64,000 nt of DNA, taken from assembly GCA_025362395.1 (NCBI GenBank), contig JANYGK010000011.1, forward strand, positions 38,325 through 102,324, written 5' to 3'. The notes under the pieces are model-generated. The model was given only the letters and a program-made list of their open reading frames with translations. It had not been told where the DNA came from and ran no database searches. Of this stretch, positions 38,428-47,938 are shown piece after piece. This DNA is from Bacteroidota bacterium (GTDB lineage Bacteria; Bacteroidota; Bacteroidia; B-17B0; Aurantibacillaceae). The position numbers and the translations under genes were made by a program. The first letter of the stretch is position 1, and the number at the start of each line of letters is the position of its first letter.

Positions 38428-38499
38428 TTTTTATTAGTTTATTTTGTTAATGTTAATTTAAAATTGTTTGTTTGTTTTGATTGTTCTTTACAGTACAAA

Positions 38500-39006
38500 T
38501 TAAGCTGCTGCTTCTTCTGTCGAATCTTTGAATTTGTTTTCTAATCCACCGATTACGCGTTGGATTGGAGCTTGTAATAAACCGATAATATCGCCTATTA
38601 ATTCGTTTTTCGATTTCAGACCTGCTAAAGCTTCTAATTTATCGTCACCGATAAATATCATTTCTTCAACATAAGCTGCTTTAAGTTTTGGTTTATCACC
38701 GCCTTTGCGAAACTCTTTAATAATTTTTGCGGGAGCGTTAGACACTTCTGCAAAGATCAAAGCGGTTTCACCTACTAATGCCGGGATAAGTTCAGCAAGC
38801 TTGCTGTCGTTTGCACGCTCTAAAGCTTTCGCTAACAGGGTGTTTTTAACAACAGTCATGCTTACTTTTTTATCAAAGCAAGAACGGCGTAATTGACCAA
38901 CTTTTTCTACTGTTAAAGAAGAACAATCGGCTAAATAGATTTTATTATTAGCGTTTAAAAGCCCTAATAACCTTTCTATTTCCTGTGTTTTTTCTTGTTT
39001 GTTCAT
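38500..39006 (-). CDS. rplJ: 50S ribosomal protein L10
   Basis: 168 residues, matching the usual length. The N-terminal rRNA-binding domain has SLTVEKVGQLRRSC and KNTLLAKALERAN; the C-terminal helix would bind L7/L12 dimers. It starts 17 nt after the rplA stop and precedes rplL by about 70 nt. In many bacteria L10-L12 represses this segment through its leader, but the gap upstream is too short here to hold a large leader structure. Confidence 0.97.
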   Translation of the reverse strand: MNKQEKTQEIERLLGLLNANNKIYLADCSSLTVEKVGQLRRSCFDKKVSMTVVKNTLLAKALERANDSKLAELIPALVGETALIFAEVSNAPAKIIKEFRKGGDKPKLKAAYVEEMIFIGDDKLEALAGLKSKNELIGDIIGLLQAPIQRVIGGLENKFKDSTEEAAA

Positions 39007-39023
39007 AAAACAGATTTGGGTTT

Positions 39024-39716
39024 TTAGTTAAATGATTTTGAGTCGATTTGGATTCCTGCGCTCATCGTACTGCTCATATATACCGACTTAACGTAAGTAC
39101 CTTTTGCAGACGACGGTTTTAATTTTACGATTGCCTGTAAAACCTCCATTGCATTTTCAGTTAATTTAGCTGCGTCAAAAGAAGCTCTTCCGATACCAGT
39201 ATGAATAATACCTGCTTTATCTACTTTAAAGTCAATTTTACCGCCTTTTGAATCCGTTACAGCTTTACCGATATCCATCGTTACTGTACCTGTTTTAGGG
39301 TTAGGCATTAATCCGCGGGGACCTAATACACGACCTAATGCACCCACTTTACCCATTACTGAGGGCATAGTGATGATTACGTCTACATCTGTCCAACCGC
39401 CTTTGATTTTTTCAATGTATTCGTCTAATCCAACATAGTCAGCACCTGCTGCTCTGGCTTCCGCTTCCTTATCGGGAGTTACGATTGCCAGTACACGCAA
39501 AGTTTTACCTGTACCGTGAGGTAAGGTAACGGTGCCGCGTACCATTTGATTAGCTTTACGAGGATCAACTCCTAAACGGATAGCGATATCCACGGATGCA
39601 TCAAATTTAGTTGTGGTAATTTCTTTCACAACTTTTGAAGCTTCAGCTACCGTGTGCAACTTGTTTACATCAAGTTTTGCATCAGCTGCTTTTCTTTTTT
39701 TAGTTAACGTTGCCAT
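39024..39716 (-). CDS. rplA: 50S ribosomal protein L1
   Basis: 230 residues, normal length. Segments [32 protein letters not shown] and [18 protein letters not shown] are characteristic of L1. The protein binds 23S rRNA at the E-site stalk and, in other bacteria, represses the L11 operon. It lies 39 nt downstream of rplK. Confidence 0.98.
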   Translation of the reverse strand: MATLTKKRKAADAKLDVNKLHTVAEASKVVKEITTTKFDASVDIAIRLGVDPRKANQMVRGTVTLPHGTGKTLRVLAIVTPDKEAEARAAGADYVGLDEYIEKIKGGWTDVDVIITMPSVMGKVGALGRVLGPRGLMPNPKTGTVTMDIGKAVTDSKGGKIDFKVDKAGIIHTGIGRASFDAAKLTENAMEVLQAIVKLKPSSAKGTYVKSVYMSSTMSAGIQIDSKSFN

Positions 39717-39755
39717 TTTTTAAAAAGCTTGTTTTTTGGTTATTAATTAATTGAA

Positions 39756-40199
39756 TTAGTTTTTTACAGGTGCTTCACCTGTTACTGTTACTCCCATGCT
39801 GCGAGCAGTACCGGCTACCATAAACATAGCAGATTCGATTGTAAAACAGTTCATGTCTACAATTTTATCTGTTGCAATGGTGCGAATTTGATCCCATGAA
39901 ATAGAACCAACTTTTTTACGGTTACTTTCTCCGGAACCTGCTTTAACTTTAGCCAACTCCATAATTTGAATTGCAGCAGGCGGACGTTTGATAACGAAAT
40001 CAAACGTCTTGTCAGAATAAACATTGATCATAACCGGTAATACTTTACCTGCTTGCTCTTGGGTTCTTGCATTAAATTGCTTGCAAAATTCCATAATGTT
40101 TACCCCTTTGGCACCTAATGCAGGACCAATTGGAGGCGACGGGTTAGCAGCTCCACCTTTGATTTGAAGCTTTACAATTGCTGATAACTCTTTTGCCAT
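39756..40199 (-). CDS. rplK: 50S ribosomal protein L11
   Basis: 147 residues. The N-terminal domain [20 protein letters not shown] and the conserved FVIKRPPAA segment identify L11, which binds the GTPase-associated centre of 23S rRNA. The gene is preceded by a 122-nt gap from nusG, long enough for an L1-binding leader, although I could not identify one. Confidence 0.98.
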   Translation of the reverse strand: MAKELSAIVKLQIKGGAANPSPPIGPALGAKGVNIMEFCKQFNARTQEQAGKVLPVMINVYSDKTFDFVIKRPPAAIQIMELAKVKAGSGESNRKKVGSISWDQIRTIATDKIVDMNCFTIESAMFMVAGTARSMGVTVTGEAPVKN

Positions 40200-40321
40200 T
40201 TTTGTTGTTTTTATTTGATTAGTTGATGTTTTGCTGATCTGAATTTTTGATTAACCTTGGAAGCAGTAACCGTTAATTTTCAGAATCCTTAATACATCAA
40301 TGTGTTTATTGTTTTTAAAAA

Positions 40322-40894
40322 TTATTCTCTTTCAACTTCACCGAAACCTAATTCAACCGGTGTTTTACGCCCAAAGATCTTAACAGTTACTTTAATTTTT
40401 TTCTTCTCGTCATTAATTTCTTCAATAACTCCGTTAAAGCCGTTGAACGGCCCGTTAATTACTTTTACGGATTCCCCTATAACGTAATTACTTGTTACCA
40501 CACTTTCCGCTTCGGTTAATTCATCCACTTTTCCTAAAATACGGTTAACTTCCGATAAGCGCATTGGTACAGCTTCTCCGCGTTTTGTTTCTCCTAAAAA
40601 ACCTATTACACCGGTAATGTTTTTAATAGTATGTGTAATTTCACCAACCAAAGCCGCTTCAATTAACACATAACCCGGGTAAAAAGAACGTTCTTTCTGG
40701 ATTTTTTTACCGTTACGGATCTGGATAAACTTCTCCGTTGGTATTAACACTTGGGAAACGTAATCGTTTAACTTTAAACGGTTAATTTCTACTTCAATGT
40801 ATTGTTTAACCTTTTTCTCTTGTCCGCTGATAGCACGAACAACATACCATTTTTTAACGATGGAGGAAGTATCTTTATTTATTGTGTCAGCCAT
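40322..40894 (-). CDS. nusG: Transcription termination/antitermination protein NusG
   Basis: 190 residues. The N-terminal NGN domain includes WYVVRAISGQEKKVKQYIE and FYPGYVLIEAAL, and the C-terminal KOW domain begins SVKVINGPFNGFNGVIEEI. This is the housekeeping NusG, to judge from its place between secE and rplK, and not one of the UpxY-type NusG paralogues that regulate capsule operons in Bacteroides. It binds RNA polymerase and couples it to ribosomes or Rho. Confidence 0.97.
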   Translation of the reverse strand: MADTINKDTSSIVKKWYVVRAISGQEKKVKQYIEVEINRLKLNDYVSQVLIPTEKFIQIRNGKKIQKERSFYPGYVLIEAALVGEITHTIKNITGVIGFLGETKRGEAVPMRLSEVNRILGKVDELTEAESVVTSNYVIGESVKVINGPFNGFNGVIEEINDEKKKIKVTVKIFGRKTPVELGFGEVERE

Positions 40895-40912
40895 TTTAGT
40901 AAGTTTCTATAA

Positions 40913-41113
40913 TTATAACCCGTTCACCATTTTATAGGCATTGCTCATCAACACCTCAAAGCCCAGATCCATACCCCAAACCAAAAGGCCGATGATAGTG
41001 GATGCTACAGCTACCAAGATAGCGCTGCTTTGTAATTCAGACCAGGTTGGCCAAGTTACTTTATTAAATAACTCGTCTTTTGTTTCTTCAATGTATGTTA
41101 CAAACTTACTCAT
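40913..41113 (-). CDS. secE: Preprotein translocase subunit SecE
   Basis: 66 residues with an amphipathic helix (VTWPTWSELQSSAILVA) and a single transmembrane segment (residues 29-55), the minimal SecE form. It clamps SecY in the inner membrane. It is 18 nt upstream of nusG, the standard pairing. Confidence 0.95.
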   Translation of the reverse strand: MSKFVTYIEETKDELFNKVTWPTWSELQSSAILVAVASTIIGLLVWGMDLGFEVLMSNAYKMVNGL

Positions 41114-41206
41114 GTCGTTTTTAGTTTTTAATGTTTAGCATCCGGTGTTTAATTTTTTAATCTGGTTTTATTAAAAAAACACGCAACACATATCACTTTG
41201 GTTCTG

Positions 41207-41277
41207 CACGGGCGGAGGGATTCGAACCCCCATCAACGGTTTTGGAGACCGGTATGCTACCGTTGCACCACGCCCGT
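41207..41277 (-). tRNA. tRNA-Trp (CCA)
   Basis: Cloverleaf with acceptor ACGGGCG/CGCCCGT, anticodon loop CTCCAAA (anticodon CCA) and T-arm GGTTCGAATCC. The discriminator is G and CCA is not encoded. It lies between tuf and secE, a location shared by many bacteria. Confidence 0.95.
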
Positions 41278-41297
41278 AAATACAATTTCTTTAAAAC

Positions 41298-41334
41298 AGC
41301 AAAATGGCTAAGCCTTTCGGCAAGCCATTTTGCT
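41298..41334 (-). terminator. Hairpin after tuf, probable terminator or processing site
   Basis: AGCAAAATGGCT pairs with AGCCATTTTGCT, with an inner GCC/GGC helix closed by a GAAA tetraloop. It begins 17 nt after the tuf stop on the minus strand and is followed by GTTTTAAAG, a weak U-run. It could reduce transcription from tuf into tRNA-Trp/secE or stabilise the tuf mRNA end. Confidence 0.55.
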
Positions 41335-41350
41335 AATTGCATTACAGTTA

Positions 41351-42538
41351 TTATTCAATGATTTCAGTTACCTGACCTGCACCTACCGTACGGCCGCCTT
41401 CACGCATTGCGAAACGTAATCCTTTAGCCATAGCTACCGGAGCATGTAACTCAACCGTAATAGTAACGTTATCACCCGGCATAACCATTTCACGTCCTGC
41501 ATCTAAAGTGATCTCTCCTGTTACGTCAGTTGTACGTAAGTAGAATTGAGGACGGTATTTGTTATGGAATGGAGTATGACGTCCGCCTTCTTCTTTTTTA
41601 AGAACGTAAACCTCAGCCTTAAATTTTTTGTGAGCTTTAATTGAACCCGGTTTAACGATAACCATACCGCGACGGATATTAGATTTATCAATACCGCGTA
41701 GTAATAAACCAACGTTATCACCTGCTTCACCGTAATCTAAAATTTTACGGAACATTTCAACACCTGTTACAGTTGATGTTAATTTTTCATCGCCCATACC
41801 AAGGATCTCAACAGGATCGTTAGAGTTGATTACACCTGTTTCAATACGGCCTGTAGCAACAGTACCACGACCTGTAATAGTGAATACGTCTTCAACCGGC
41901 ATCAAAAATGGTTTATCTTTTTCACGCAGAGGTAATGGAATGTAAGAATCTACAGCATCCATTAAATCCATAATTTTATCAACCCATTTTGGATCGTTAT
42001 TTAAACCGCCTAAAGCAGAACCTTGAATAATTGGAGTGTTATCACCGTCAAATTTATAGAATGACAATAATTCACGGATTTCCATTTCAACTAACTCTAA
42101 TAACTCAGCATCTTCAACCATATCCACTTTATTCATGAATACAACGATTGTAGGAACACCAACCTGGCGAGCTAATAAGATATGTTCGCGAGTTTGTGGC
42201 ATTGGGCCGTCAGTAGCAGCAACAACTAAAATTGCACCGTCCATTTGAGCAGCACCCGTGATCATGTTTTTTACATAATCCGCGTGACCCGGACAATCTA
42301 CGTGAGCGTAGTGACGAGTCGCAGTTGAATACTCAACGTGAGATGTGTTAATAGTAATACCACGTTCTTTTTCTTCAGGAGCATTATCAATAGAAGAGAA
42401 ATCTCTTACTTCTGATAATCCTTTAGTTGCCAATACAGTAGTAATTGCAGCAGTTAATGTCGTTTTACCGTGATCTACGTGACCAATTGTTCCAATATTT
42501 ACGTGTGGTTTGGAACGGTCGAATTTTTCTTTAGCCAT
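41351..42538 (-). CDS. tuf: Elongation factor Tu
   Basis: 395 residues. G1 motif GHVDHGKT near residues 19-26, G3 DCPGHADY near 81-88, G4 NKVD near 136-139 and the C-terminal [14 protein letters not shown] segment are all intact. It delivers aminoacyl-tRNA to the ribosome. It follows four tRNA genes with the same strand and is the first protein gene of the block, as tufB is in E. coli. Confidence 0.98.
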   Translation of the reverse strand: MAKEKFDRSKPHVNIGTIGHVDHGKTTLTAAITTVLATKGLSEVRDFSSIDNAPEEKERGITINTSHVEYSTATRHYAHVDCPGHADYVKNMITGAAQMDGAILVVAATDGPMPQTREHILLARQVGVPTIVVFMNKVDMVEDAELLELVEMEIRELLSFYKFDGDNTPIIQGSALGGLNNDPKWVDKIMDLMDAVDSYIPLPLREKDKPFLMPVEDVFTITGRGTVATGRIETGVINSNDPVEILGMGDEKLTSTVTGVEMFRKILDYGEAGDNVGLLLRGIDKSNIRRGMVIVKPGSIKAHKKFKAEVYVLKKEEGGRHTPFHNKYRPQFYLRTTDVTGEITLDAGREMVMPGDNVTITVELHAPVAMAKGLRFAMREGGRTVGAGQVTEIIE

Positions 42539-42619
42539 TGTGATTTTTTATTTAATTGTTATTATTATTTATTATATTATTTAACTGTTATACGCTTTTA
42601 AACTATGCCTGAGTTATTG

Positions 42620-42691
42620 AGCTGTTGAGCGGGATTGAACCGCCGACCTCCTCCTTACCAAGGAGGTGCTCTACCACTGAGCTACAACAGC
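42620..42691 (-). tRNA. tRNA-Thr (GGT)
   Basis: Acceptor GCTGTTG/CAACAGC, D-arm AGCTCAGTGGTAGAGC, anticodon loop TTGGTAA (anticodon GGT) and T-arm with GGTTCAATCC. The discriminator is T; CCA is not encoded. It is nearest to tuf, in the place of E. coli thrT. Confidence 0.95.
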
Positions 42692-42859
42692 TTATTAAAG
42701 TCGCTGCCCGCCTTATTTAAAAGAACTTTGTTTTTGTATACACGAAAAGTCCCTCGTTTTTGGGGACTATCAAAAGGGCTAAAGCCGCAAATTCAGGCCT
42801 TTACAAACTTTTGTCCGTATACACGGTTATTCATCAACTTCACTAACTCCAAATACTGG

Positions 42860-42932
42860 AGCGAAAGACGGGTCTCGAACCCGCAACCTCCAGCTTGGAA
42901 GGCTGGAGCTCTACCAATTGAGCTACTTTCGC
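42860..42932 (-). tRNA. tRNA-Gly (TCC)
   Basis: Acceptor GCGAAAG/CTTTCGC, anticodon loop CTTCCAA (anticodon TCC), T-arm GGGTTCGAGACCC. The discriminator is T and the next three bases are CCA (42857-42859), the only tRNA of the cluster with an encoded CCA. It takes the place of E. coli glyT. Confidence 0.95.
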
Positions 42933-42974
42933 TTGGTTTTCTTTTTTAACAATGCGACAACCATTGTTACCCTG

Positions 42975-43055
42975 TGGGGACAGGAGGATTCGAACCTCCG
43001 AAGTCGAAACAACAGATTTACAGTCTGTCCCATTTGGCCACTCTGGTATATCCCC
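42975..43055 (-). tRNA. tRNA-Tyr (GTA)
   Basis: Acceptor GGGGATA/TGTCCCC, anticodon loop CTGTAAA (anticodon GTA) and a long variable arm typical of tRNA-Tyr. The discriminator is A; CCA is not encoded. It takes the place of E. coli tyrU. Confidence 0.95.
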
Positions 43056-43065
43056 AAAAAAAGAG

Positions 43066-43138
43066 AGCCGAAGAAGGGACTCGAACCCCCGACCTACTGA
43101 TTACAAATCAGTGGCTCTACCAGCTGAGCTACTTCGGC
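43066..43138 (-). tRNA. tRNA-Thr (TGT)
   Basis: Acceptor GCCGAAG/CTTCGGC, anticodon loop TTTGTAA (anticodon TGT), T-arm GGGTTCGAGTCC. The discriminator is T; CCA is not encoded. It is the first gene after the promoter at 43184-43214 and takes the place of E. coli thrU. Confidence 0.95.
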
Positions 43139-43183
43139 ATACATTTTTTTAATTTGAAAGAACGTCCCATTTAATTGGGGTTG

Positions 43184-43214
43184 CAAATTTAGTAACAATT
43201 TTCATTGTTGCAAA
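43184..43214 (-). promoter_or_regulatory. Bacteroidota-type promoter of the tRNA-tuf operon
   Basis: On the minus strand TTTG (43214-43211), a 19-nt spacer, and TAAATTTG (43191-43184) exactly match the phylum consensus TTTG-N19-TAnnTTTG. The upstream side is a long T-rich tract, as in strong promoters. The first tRNA begins about 45 nt downstream. Confidence 0.85.
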
Positions 43215-43404
43215 AAAAAATAAAACTTTTTTTGTTTTTTTTCCCGCAATTTGTTTTTTAGTGTATAATGCCAAATTACAATATTAATTATGAGCTATAT
43301 TTTGCATGCATGTTTGCTAAAATTTATTGGCCGGAATCCTTACAGGGAGCCAAATATAGTATGTTTTCGTAAATTTTACGTATATTAGCAGACTTAATTA
43401 TTTT

Positions 43405-44022
43405 ATGAAAGATTTCTTCGCATTTCTTAAATCCAAATTATTTTTAAAGCACTTTTTAATAGCTTTAATAAGCCTTATCGCAATTTTATGGATCCTTTTT
43501 AAAACACTTAATGTGTATACACAACATGGAGAAACCGCGGAGGTTCCCGATTTTAAAGGAAAGAAGATACCTGAGCTTGAATCTTTTATTCAAAATACAA
43601 ACGTAAGGTATTTAATAATTGACAGCATTTACGACCCTAAGGAAAAGCCCGGTATTGTGATTAAACAGGATCCCGAACCAAAATCGCAGGTCAAACACAA
43701 TAGAATGATATACTTATACGTTACCAGTACACAGGCACCGCAAATTGCCATGCCAAAATTGGTTGACAGAAGTACGAGACAGGCATTATTTATGATTGAA
43801 AGTTACGGCTTTAAAAAAGGTAAAGTAACCGAAGTAGGTGCTGATTGCAAGGGTTGTGTGTTAAAGCAACTGTTTAACGGAAAAGAAATAAAGCCGGGCG
43901 ATGCCATAAAAAAAGGAAGTAAAATAGATTTGGTAGTAGGGCGAAAAGAGGAAGGTTATGCAGCGCCTGAGGAGGAAGCCGGTGAAGAGGCGGTTGACCC
44001 TGAACCTGAAATAAAAAAATGA
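43405..44022 (+). CDS. PASTA-domain membrane protein
   Basis: 205 residues: a cytoplasmic start, one transmembrane segment (residues 14-34), then two PASTA domains (about 47-110 and 114-178), the first beginning VPDFKGKKIPELESFI and the second MPKLVDRSTRQALFMI. An acidic tail rich in Glu follows. PASTA domains bind peptidoglycan or cell-wall precursors; in Bacteroidota such proteins are not fused to a Ser/Thr kinase. The stop overlaps the next start by 4 nt. The exact role is unknown, perhaps cell-wall sensing. Confidence 0.88.
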   Translation: MKDFFAFLKSKLFLKHFLIALISLIAILWILFKTLNVYTQHGETAEVPDFKGKKIPELESFIQNTNVRYLIIDSIYDPKEKPGIVIKQDPEPKSQVKHNRMIYLYVTSTQAPQIAMPKLVDRSTRQALFMIESYGFKKGKVTEVGADCKGCVLKQLFNGKEIKPGDAIKKGSKIDLVVGRKEEGYAAPEEEAGEEAVDPEPEIKK

Positions 44023-45923
44023 TCAAAAAAAATAAAATATACCTAAGACTGATTATTGCTTTAACGACAGTAATACGTTTTAACGTGCATGCCCAAGAGC
44101 AATTAATGCCATTGAGCGCTAATAACGGGTTAACGTCGTTGCCCGAAGAGGCGCAGCTTGCCAGCAGAACGTCGAGCATTGTTGTTTCTGACACCATTCC
44201 TTTTTTTGATGATTTTTCCTATTCACCAAAATCATCTAAGCCAACTATTAATCATTGGTTAGATTCAGGTGGCATTTTTGTTAACCATACATTTCCTATA
44301 GCTCCCATTAGTATTGGGGTAGCTACGTTTGACGGACTTAATAAAAAAGGATATCCATACAATATCAGCGCGTTGGTTTCAAGCTCTGCTCCCGCCGATA
44401 AATTAATTTCAAGGCCTATTAATTTACAGTTAAAAGGAACTTTGCCGTACCAACCTTCTGATAGTACTTACCTGAGTTTTTATTATCAGGCCAAGGGAAG
44501 AGGCGATGCCCCGGAAGCAAATGATTCATTAAGCGTTGATTTTTATAAGCCAAACCAGCGTAAATGGGTAAAAGTATGGGGCAGAAAAGGTTATAATCCA
44601 ATTGCCTCCGACAGCCTTTTTCATTTAGTAATGCTCCCTGTTAAAGATAGTGCTTATTTTGACAGCTTGTTCCAATTCCGTTTCAGGAATAACGCCACCT
44701 TAAGCGGCAGCCTCGACCACTGGCATGTTGATTATGTGTATTTAGACAGGCGCAGGGCGTTTGACGATTCTCTGAAACAAGATATTGCTTTTGAATACAT
44801 GAGCACACCCTTTCTTAAAAATTATTCTGTTATGCCCTATGAGCAGTATGTTTCTTCGGAAATGGCAACTACCCATTACAATTATATACGTAATAATTAT
44901 ATAGGGCAGGGGCAGCAATTAAATTACAGGGATACTGTTTATAATCAGAATAATGTTGCAATTAATACCTATACTAACAGCAATAACAATATTTATCCCT
45001 ACAGTGTATCCGGTACAGGTTCTGATCCCGCTTATGCGGCCAGGCCAGTCTCCTTTGCTTTTCCGCCTATGACGGGTAATACAACATATACTATTAAACA
45101 CATGTTTAATGTGCCTACGTTTTCGGATATTGCCCGAAATAACGATACGCTTATTCAAACACAGGCGTTTTCTAACTACTACGCTCATGATGACGGTACT
45201 GCTGAAGTAGGCTATTACAATAACACCTATGGTGCCAAAATTGGCGTAAACTATACCATTAATAAAGATGATACATTAGGAGGCATGCGTATTTATTTTG
45301 ATCCTATTACAGACGGATTAAATATTATGGGCTCTTCATTCAGAATGATGGTGTGGAAAGATACAGGCAACGGACCCGGTGAAGTTTTTTACAGGGATAG
45401 TATGATGTATCCAACGTATTTGCAGGGAAGCTATAATTTAATGCCTATTTATAAACTTAGCGGTTGTAAATATCTGCCTCCCGCAAGTTATTATTTTGGC
45501 ATACAACAAACTACCAATAAGCCGCTTAATATCGGCTTTGATAAAAACAATGACCATTCCACTTCACTGTTCTATGATGTTGGCAGCGGCTGGACACAAT
45601 CTGCCATTAAAGGCTCTTTAATGATCAATCCTATTATGGGATGTTCCATACCTTTAGGAATAGATAAAATGTTTCAAAAGCAGCAGAGTGTAACCCTGTA
45701 TCCTAACCCTGCGCAAAACAGCGTTCGTATTGAAACTAACGGTTTAATACTTGAAAAAGCCACTGTCACTATTTTCTCTTCCCTAGGCCAAATAGTGTAT
45801 TCTTCTCCTTTTATTGCAGAAGAAACCATTGATACAGGCGACTTGCCGAACGGAATTTATTTTGTTCAGTTAAGCGACAACACCCTAAACATTACTCCTC
45901 AAAAACTGATTATATACCGATAA
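44019..45923 (+). CDS. Secreted protein with T9SS type A sorting domain
   Basis: 634 residues with an N-terminal signal segment (IYLRLIIALTTVIRFNVHAQ). The central 500 residues are beta-rich with Tyr/Asn-rich strings and no recognised catalytic motif. Residues 560-634 form a T9SS C-terminal domain, starting TLYPNPAQNSVRIE and ending NGIYFVQLSDN..KLIIYR. It would be exported by the type IX system and attached to the surface or released. It lies between the PASTA and RluA genes with overlaps of 4 nt and 1 nt, a run that I recall as conserved in Bacteroidota. Confidence 0.83.
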   Translation: MIKKNKIYLRLIIALTTVIRFNVHAQEQLMPLSANNGLTSLPEEAQLASRTSSIVVSDTIPFFDDFSYSPKSSKPTINHWLDSGGIFVNHTFPIAPISIGVATFDGLNKKGYPYNISALVSSSAPADKLISRPINLQLKGTLPYQPSDSTYLSFYYQAKGRGDAPEANDSLSVDFYKPNQRKWVKVWGRKGYNPIASDSLFHLVMLPVKDSAYFDSLFQFRFRNNATLSGSLDHWHVDYVYLDRRRAFDDSLKQDIAFEYMSTPFLKNYSVMPYEQYVSSEMATTHYNYIRNNYIGQGQQLNYRDTVYNQNNVAINTYTNSNNNIYPYSVSGTGSDPAYAARPVSFAFPPMTGNTTYTIKHMFNVPTFSDIARNNDTLIQTQAFSNYYAHDDGTAEVGYYNNTYGAKIGVNYTINKDDTLGGMRIYFDPITDGLNIMGSSFRMMVWKDTGNGPGEVFYRDSMMYPTYLQGSYNLMPIYKLSGCKYLPPASYYFGIQQTTNKPLNIGFDKNNDHSTSLFYDVGSGWTQSAIKGSLMINPIMGCSIPLGIDKMFQKQQSVTLYPNPAQNSVRIETNGLILEKATVTIFSSLGQIVYSSPFIAEETIDTGDLPNGIYFVQLSDNTLNITPQKLIIYR

Positions 45924-46987
45924 TGAATAACGATACCGAAGAAGTTGAATCCGGTGAAGATGAAAAAGAGCTTTACGAACACCACCATATAAAAATTGAA
46001 AAGGGGCAGGTTATGCTGCGCATCGATAAATTTTTAATGACCCGTATTGCCAATGCTACCCGCACAAAGCTTCAGCAGGCTTGCGATGCCGATTGTATAC
46101 TGGTTAACGGCAAACCCGTAAAATCAAATTACCGCGTTAAGCCATTTGATGAGATCTCTGTTTTAATGACCACGCCTCCGCGCGATATTGAAATTTTGGC
46201 AGAAGATATTCCTATAAATGTCGTGTATGAGGACGAATACATTTGTGTGGTAAATAAAGAACCGGGCATGGTAGTTCACCCTGCTTTCGGTCATTACAGC
46301 GGCACGTTAGTAAACGCACTCGCATACCGTTTTAAAAATTTACCGGTCTCAAAAACGCAGTTAACGGCAAATATGTCTATTGACCGCCCGGGGTTAGTAC
46401 ACCGTATTGATAAAAACACCTCGGGAATTATTATTGTTGCCAAAACAGAGCTTGCTATGACACGGCTTGCAAAAGATTTTTTTGACAGAAACCTTGACAG
46501 AAAATATATAGCTATTGTTTGGGGCGATGTAAAGGAAGAGAGTGGTACAATTGTATGCAACGTAGCCCGCGATTTAAAGAACAGGAAAGTAATGGCTTGT
46601 TTCCCTGACAGTGAGCATGGCAAGCATGCCATTACACATTATAAAGTATTGGAGCGTTTTGGGTATGTAACGGTTGTTGAGTGTAAGCTCGAGACAGGGC
46701 GCACCCATCAAATTCGTATACACATGAAACACCTTGGCCACCCGTTATTTAATGATAATGAATATGGCGGAGACCGAATTTTAAAAGGCTTATCAAGCAA
46801 CAAATACAAACAGTTTATTGAAAATTGTTTTGAAATATTACCGCGCCAAGCCTTGCATGCCAAGACGTTGGGCATAACCCACCCTATTACGAAAGAACCG
46901 ATATTTTTTAACAGCGAATTACCGGATGATATGCAACAGGTTATTGAAAAGTGGCGAAAGTATTCTTTTAAGTTTGAGGAAGAATAA
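45923..46987 (+). CDS. RluA-family 23S rRNA pseudouridine synthase (RluD-like)
   Basis: 354 residues: an S4 RNA-binding domain (about 30-95), then the pseudouridine synthase domain with VHRIDKNTSG, where D163 is the catalytic Asp, and GRTHQIRIHMKHLGHPLFND. It isomerises uridines in rRNA; RluD-like enzymes modify helix 69 of 23S rRNA. The family is certain, the exact site is not. The start overlaps the preceding stop by 1 nt. Confidence 0.93.
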   Translation: MNNDTEEVESGEDEKELYEHHHIKIEKGQVMLRIDKFLMTRIANATRTKLQQACDADCILVNGKPVKSNYRVKPFDEISVLMTTPPRDIEILAEDIPINVVYEDEYICVVNKEPGMVVHPAFGHYSGTLVNALAYRFKNLPVSKTQLTANMSIDRPGLVHRIDKNTSGIIIVAKTELAMTRLAKDFFDRNLDRKYIAIVWGDVKEESGTIVCNVARDLKNRKVMACFPDSEHGKHAITHYKVLERFGYVTVVECKLETGRTHQIRIHMKHLGHPLFNDNEYGGDRILKGLSSNKYKQFIENCFEILPRQALHAKTLGITHPITKEPIFFNSELPDDMQQVIEKWRKYSFKFEEE

Positions 46988-47061
46988 CTTTTTAGTATAG
47001 GTACATAGGTGTATATTATTAAAAAGTTTGGCACGAAGTTTTTAATTCACGTGTGTAAATT

Positions 47062-47098
47062 AAAAAGCAGGGTTATAAAAATTATAACCCTGCTTTTT
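47062..47098. terminator. Strong bidirectional terminator
   Basis: AAAAAGCAGGGTTATAA (47062-47078) pairs perfectly with TTATAACCCTGCTTTTT (47082-47098), a 17-bp stem with a 3-nt loop and T-runs both ways. It serves the rluA-like gene and the convergent gene at 47123. Confidence 0.9.
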
Positions 47099-47122
47099 AA
47101 ATATATTTAGAATTTCTATTTT

Positions 47123-47938
47123 TTACTTTTTTAGTGTTGTAGTCGCCTCATCAAATTCAAACTTTAATGTTTCCGCTTTAAGGCTTACGGCCTCTGATTC
47201 CATAAAGGTTTCGTGCCATATAATGGTCATAGCTACTTTCTGCATGTCCATTGCTTTCCCGCCTTCCATTCTATCCCATTTTAACGTAAAGTTTTCGTTT
47301 TCGCCCTTCATTAATAAGATAAGATCCGATTTTTTAGCGTTAGCATATTCTTTACCGTCAGGCATTTTTACAGCCGCTTTCGAAGCTTGAATAAATCCGA
47401 TTTTTTTACCGTTATAAGCGCATTTAAACTTCACTTCTGTTCTATCTGATTCTTTATATACGCTTGAAACTGTGCATTTAAAATCGCCGGCCTCAAAATC
47501 GTTCTTTGCAGCAGGCAGGTCAAAGTTGGCAGCGGGCACTACTGTTGCTTTGGTGGATACGGTGTATAAGCCTTCCATAACAAACGAATAACTTTTTACC
47601 TCATTAAGTGCCGCTCCTTTTAAATTAATCACTCTAAAATCAGATTCATTCGGTTTAATGATTAACCATTTCTCTTTAGGGCTCATTTCTTTACCATTTA
47701 TAATGAACTTGCTTTCCTCGGGCTTAAAGATGATGTAATTACCTGTAAAGTTTGTTATTTTTAATTTAAACTTAGTTTCAGCGGCTGTAGAAACGGCATT
47801 ATCCACAGTGATTTTTACATCGCCTGTTTCCAAGGTCAAATCTTTGTAAAATAATCTTTCGTATTTCACCTCTTTTTGTGCCATTGCTGCATTGCCGATT
47901 GAGAATGCTAATGCGAGTCCTAAAATTGCTTTTTTCAT
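47123..47938 (-). CDS. Secreted protein of unknown function
   Basis: 271 residues from ATG 47938, chosen because MKKAILGLALAFSIGNAAMAQ forms a typical signal peptide; an earlier ATG at 47977 does not. The mature part is beta-rich with several FK/YK strands and no motif that I recognise, perhaps two Ig-like or DUF-type domains. It is a separate unit, ending at a strong terminator. Periplasmic or outer-membrane location is likely. Confidence 0.75.
   Translation of the reverse strand: MKKAILGLALAFSIGNAAMAQKEVKYERLFYKDLTLETGDVKITVDNAVSTAAETKFKLKITNFTGNYIIFKPEESKFIINGKEMSPKEKWLIIKPNESDFRVINLKGAALNEVKSYSFVMEGLYTVSTKATVVPAANFDLPAAKNDFEAGDFKCTVSSVYKESDRTEVKFKCAYNGKKIGFIQASKAAVKMPDGKEYANAKKSDLILLMKGENENFTLKWDRMEGGKAMDMQKVAMTIIWHETFMESEAVSLKAETLKFEFDEATTTLKK

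Noticed and set aside
40322..40894. UpxY-type NusG paralogue controlling the capsule operon
   Set aside because: The gene lies between secE and rplK and has the normal NusG domain set, so it is the housekeeping copy.
42635..43174. Several overlapping plus-strand open frames of 60-104 codons
   Set aside because: They run antisense through the four tRNA genes; the open frames are a by-product of the tRNA sequences.
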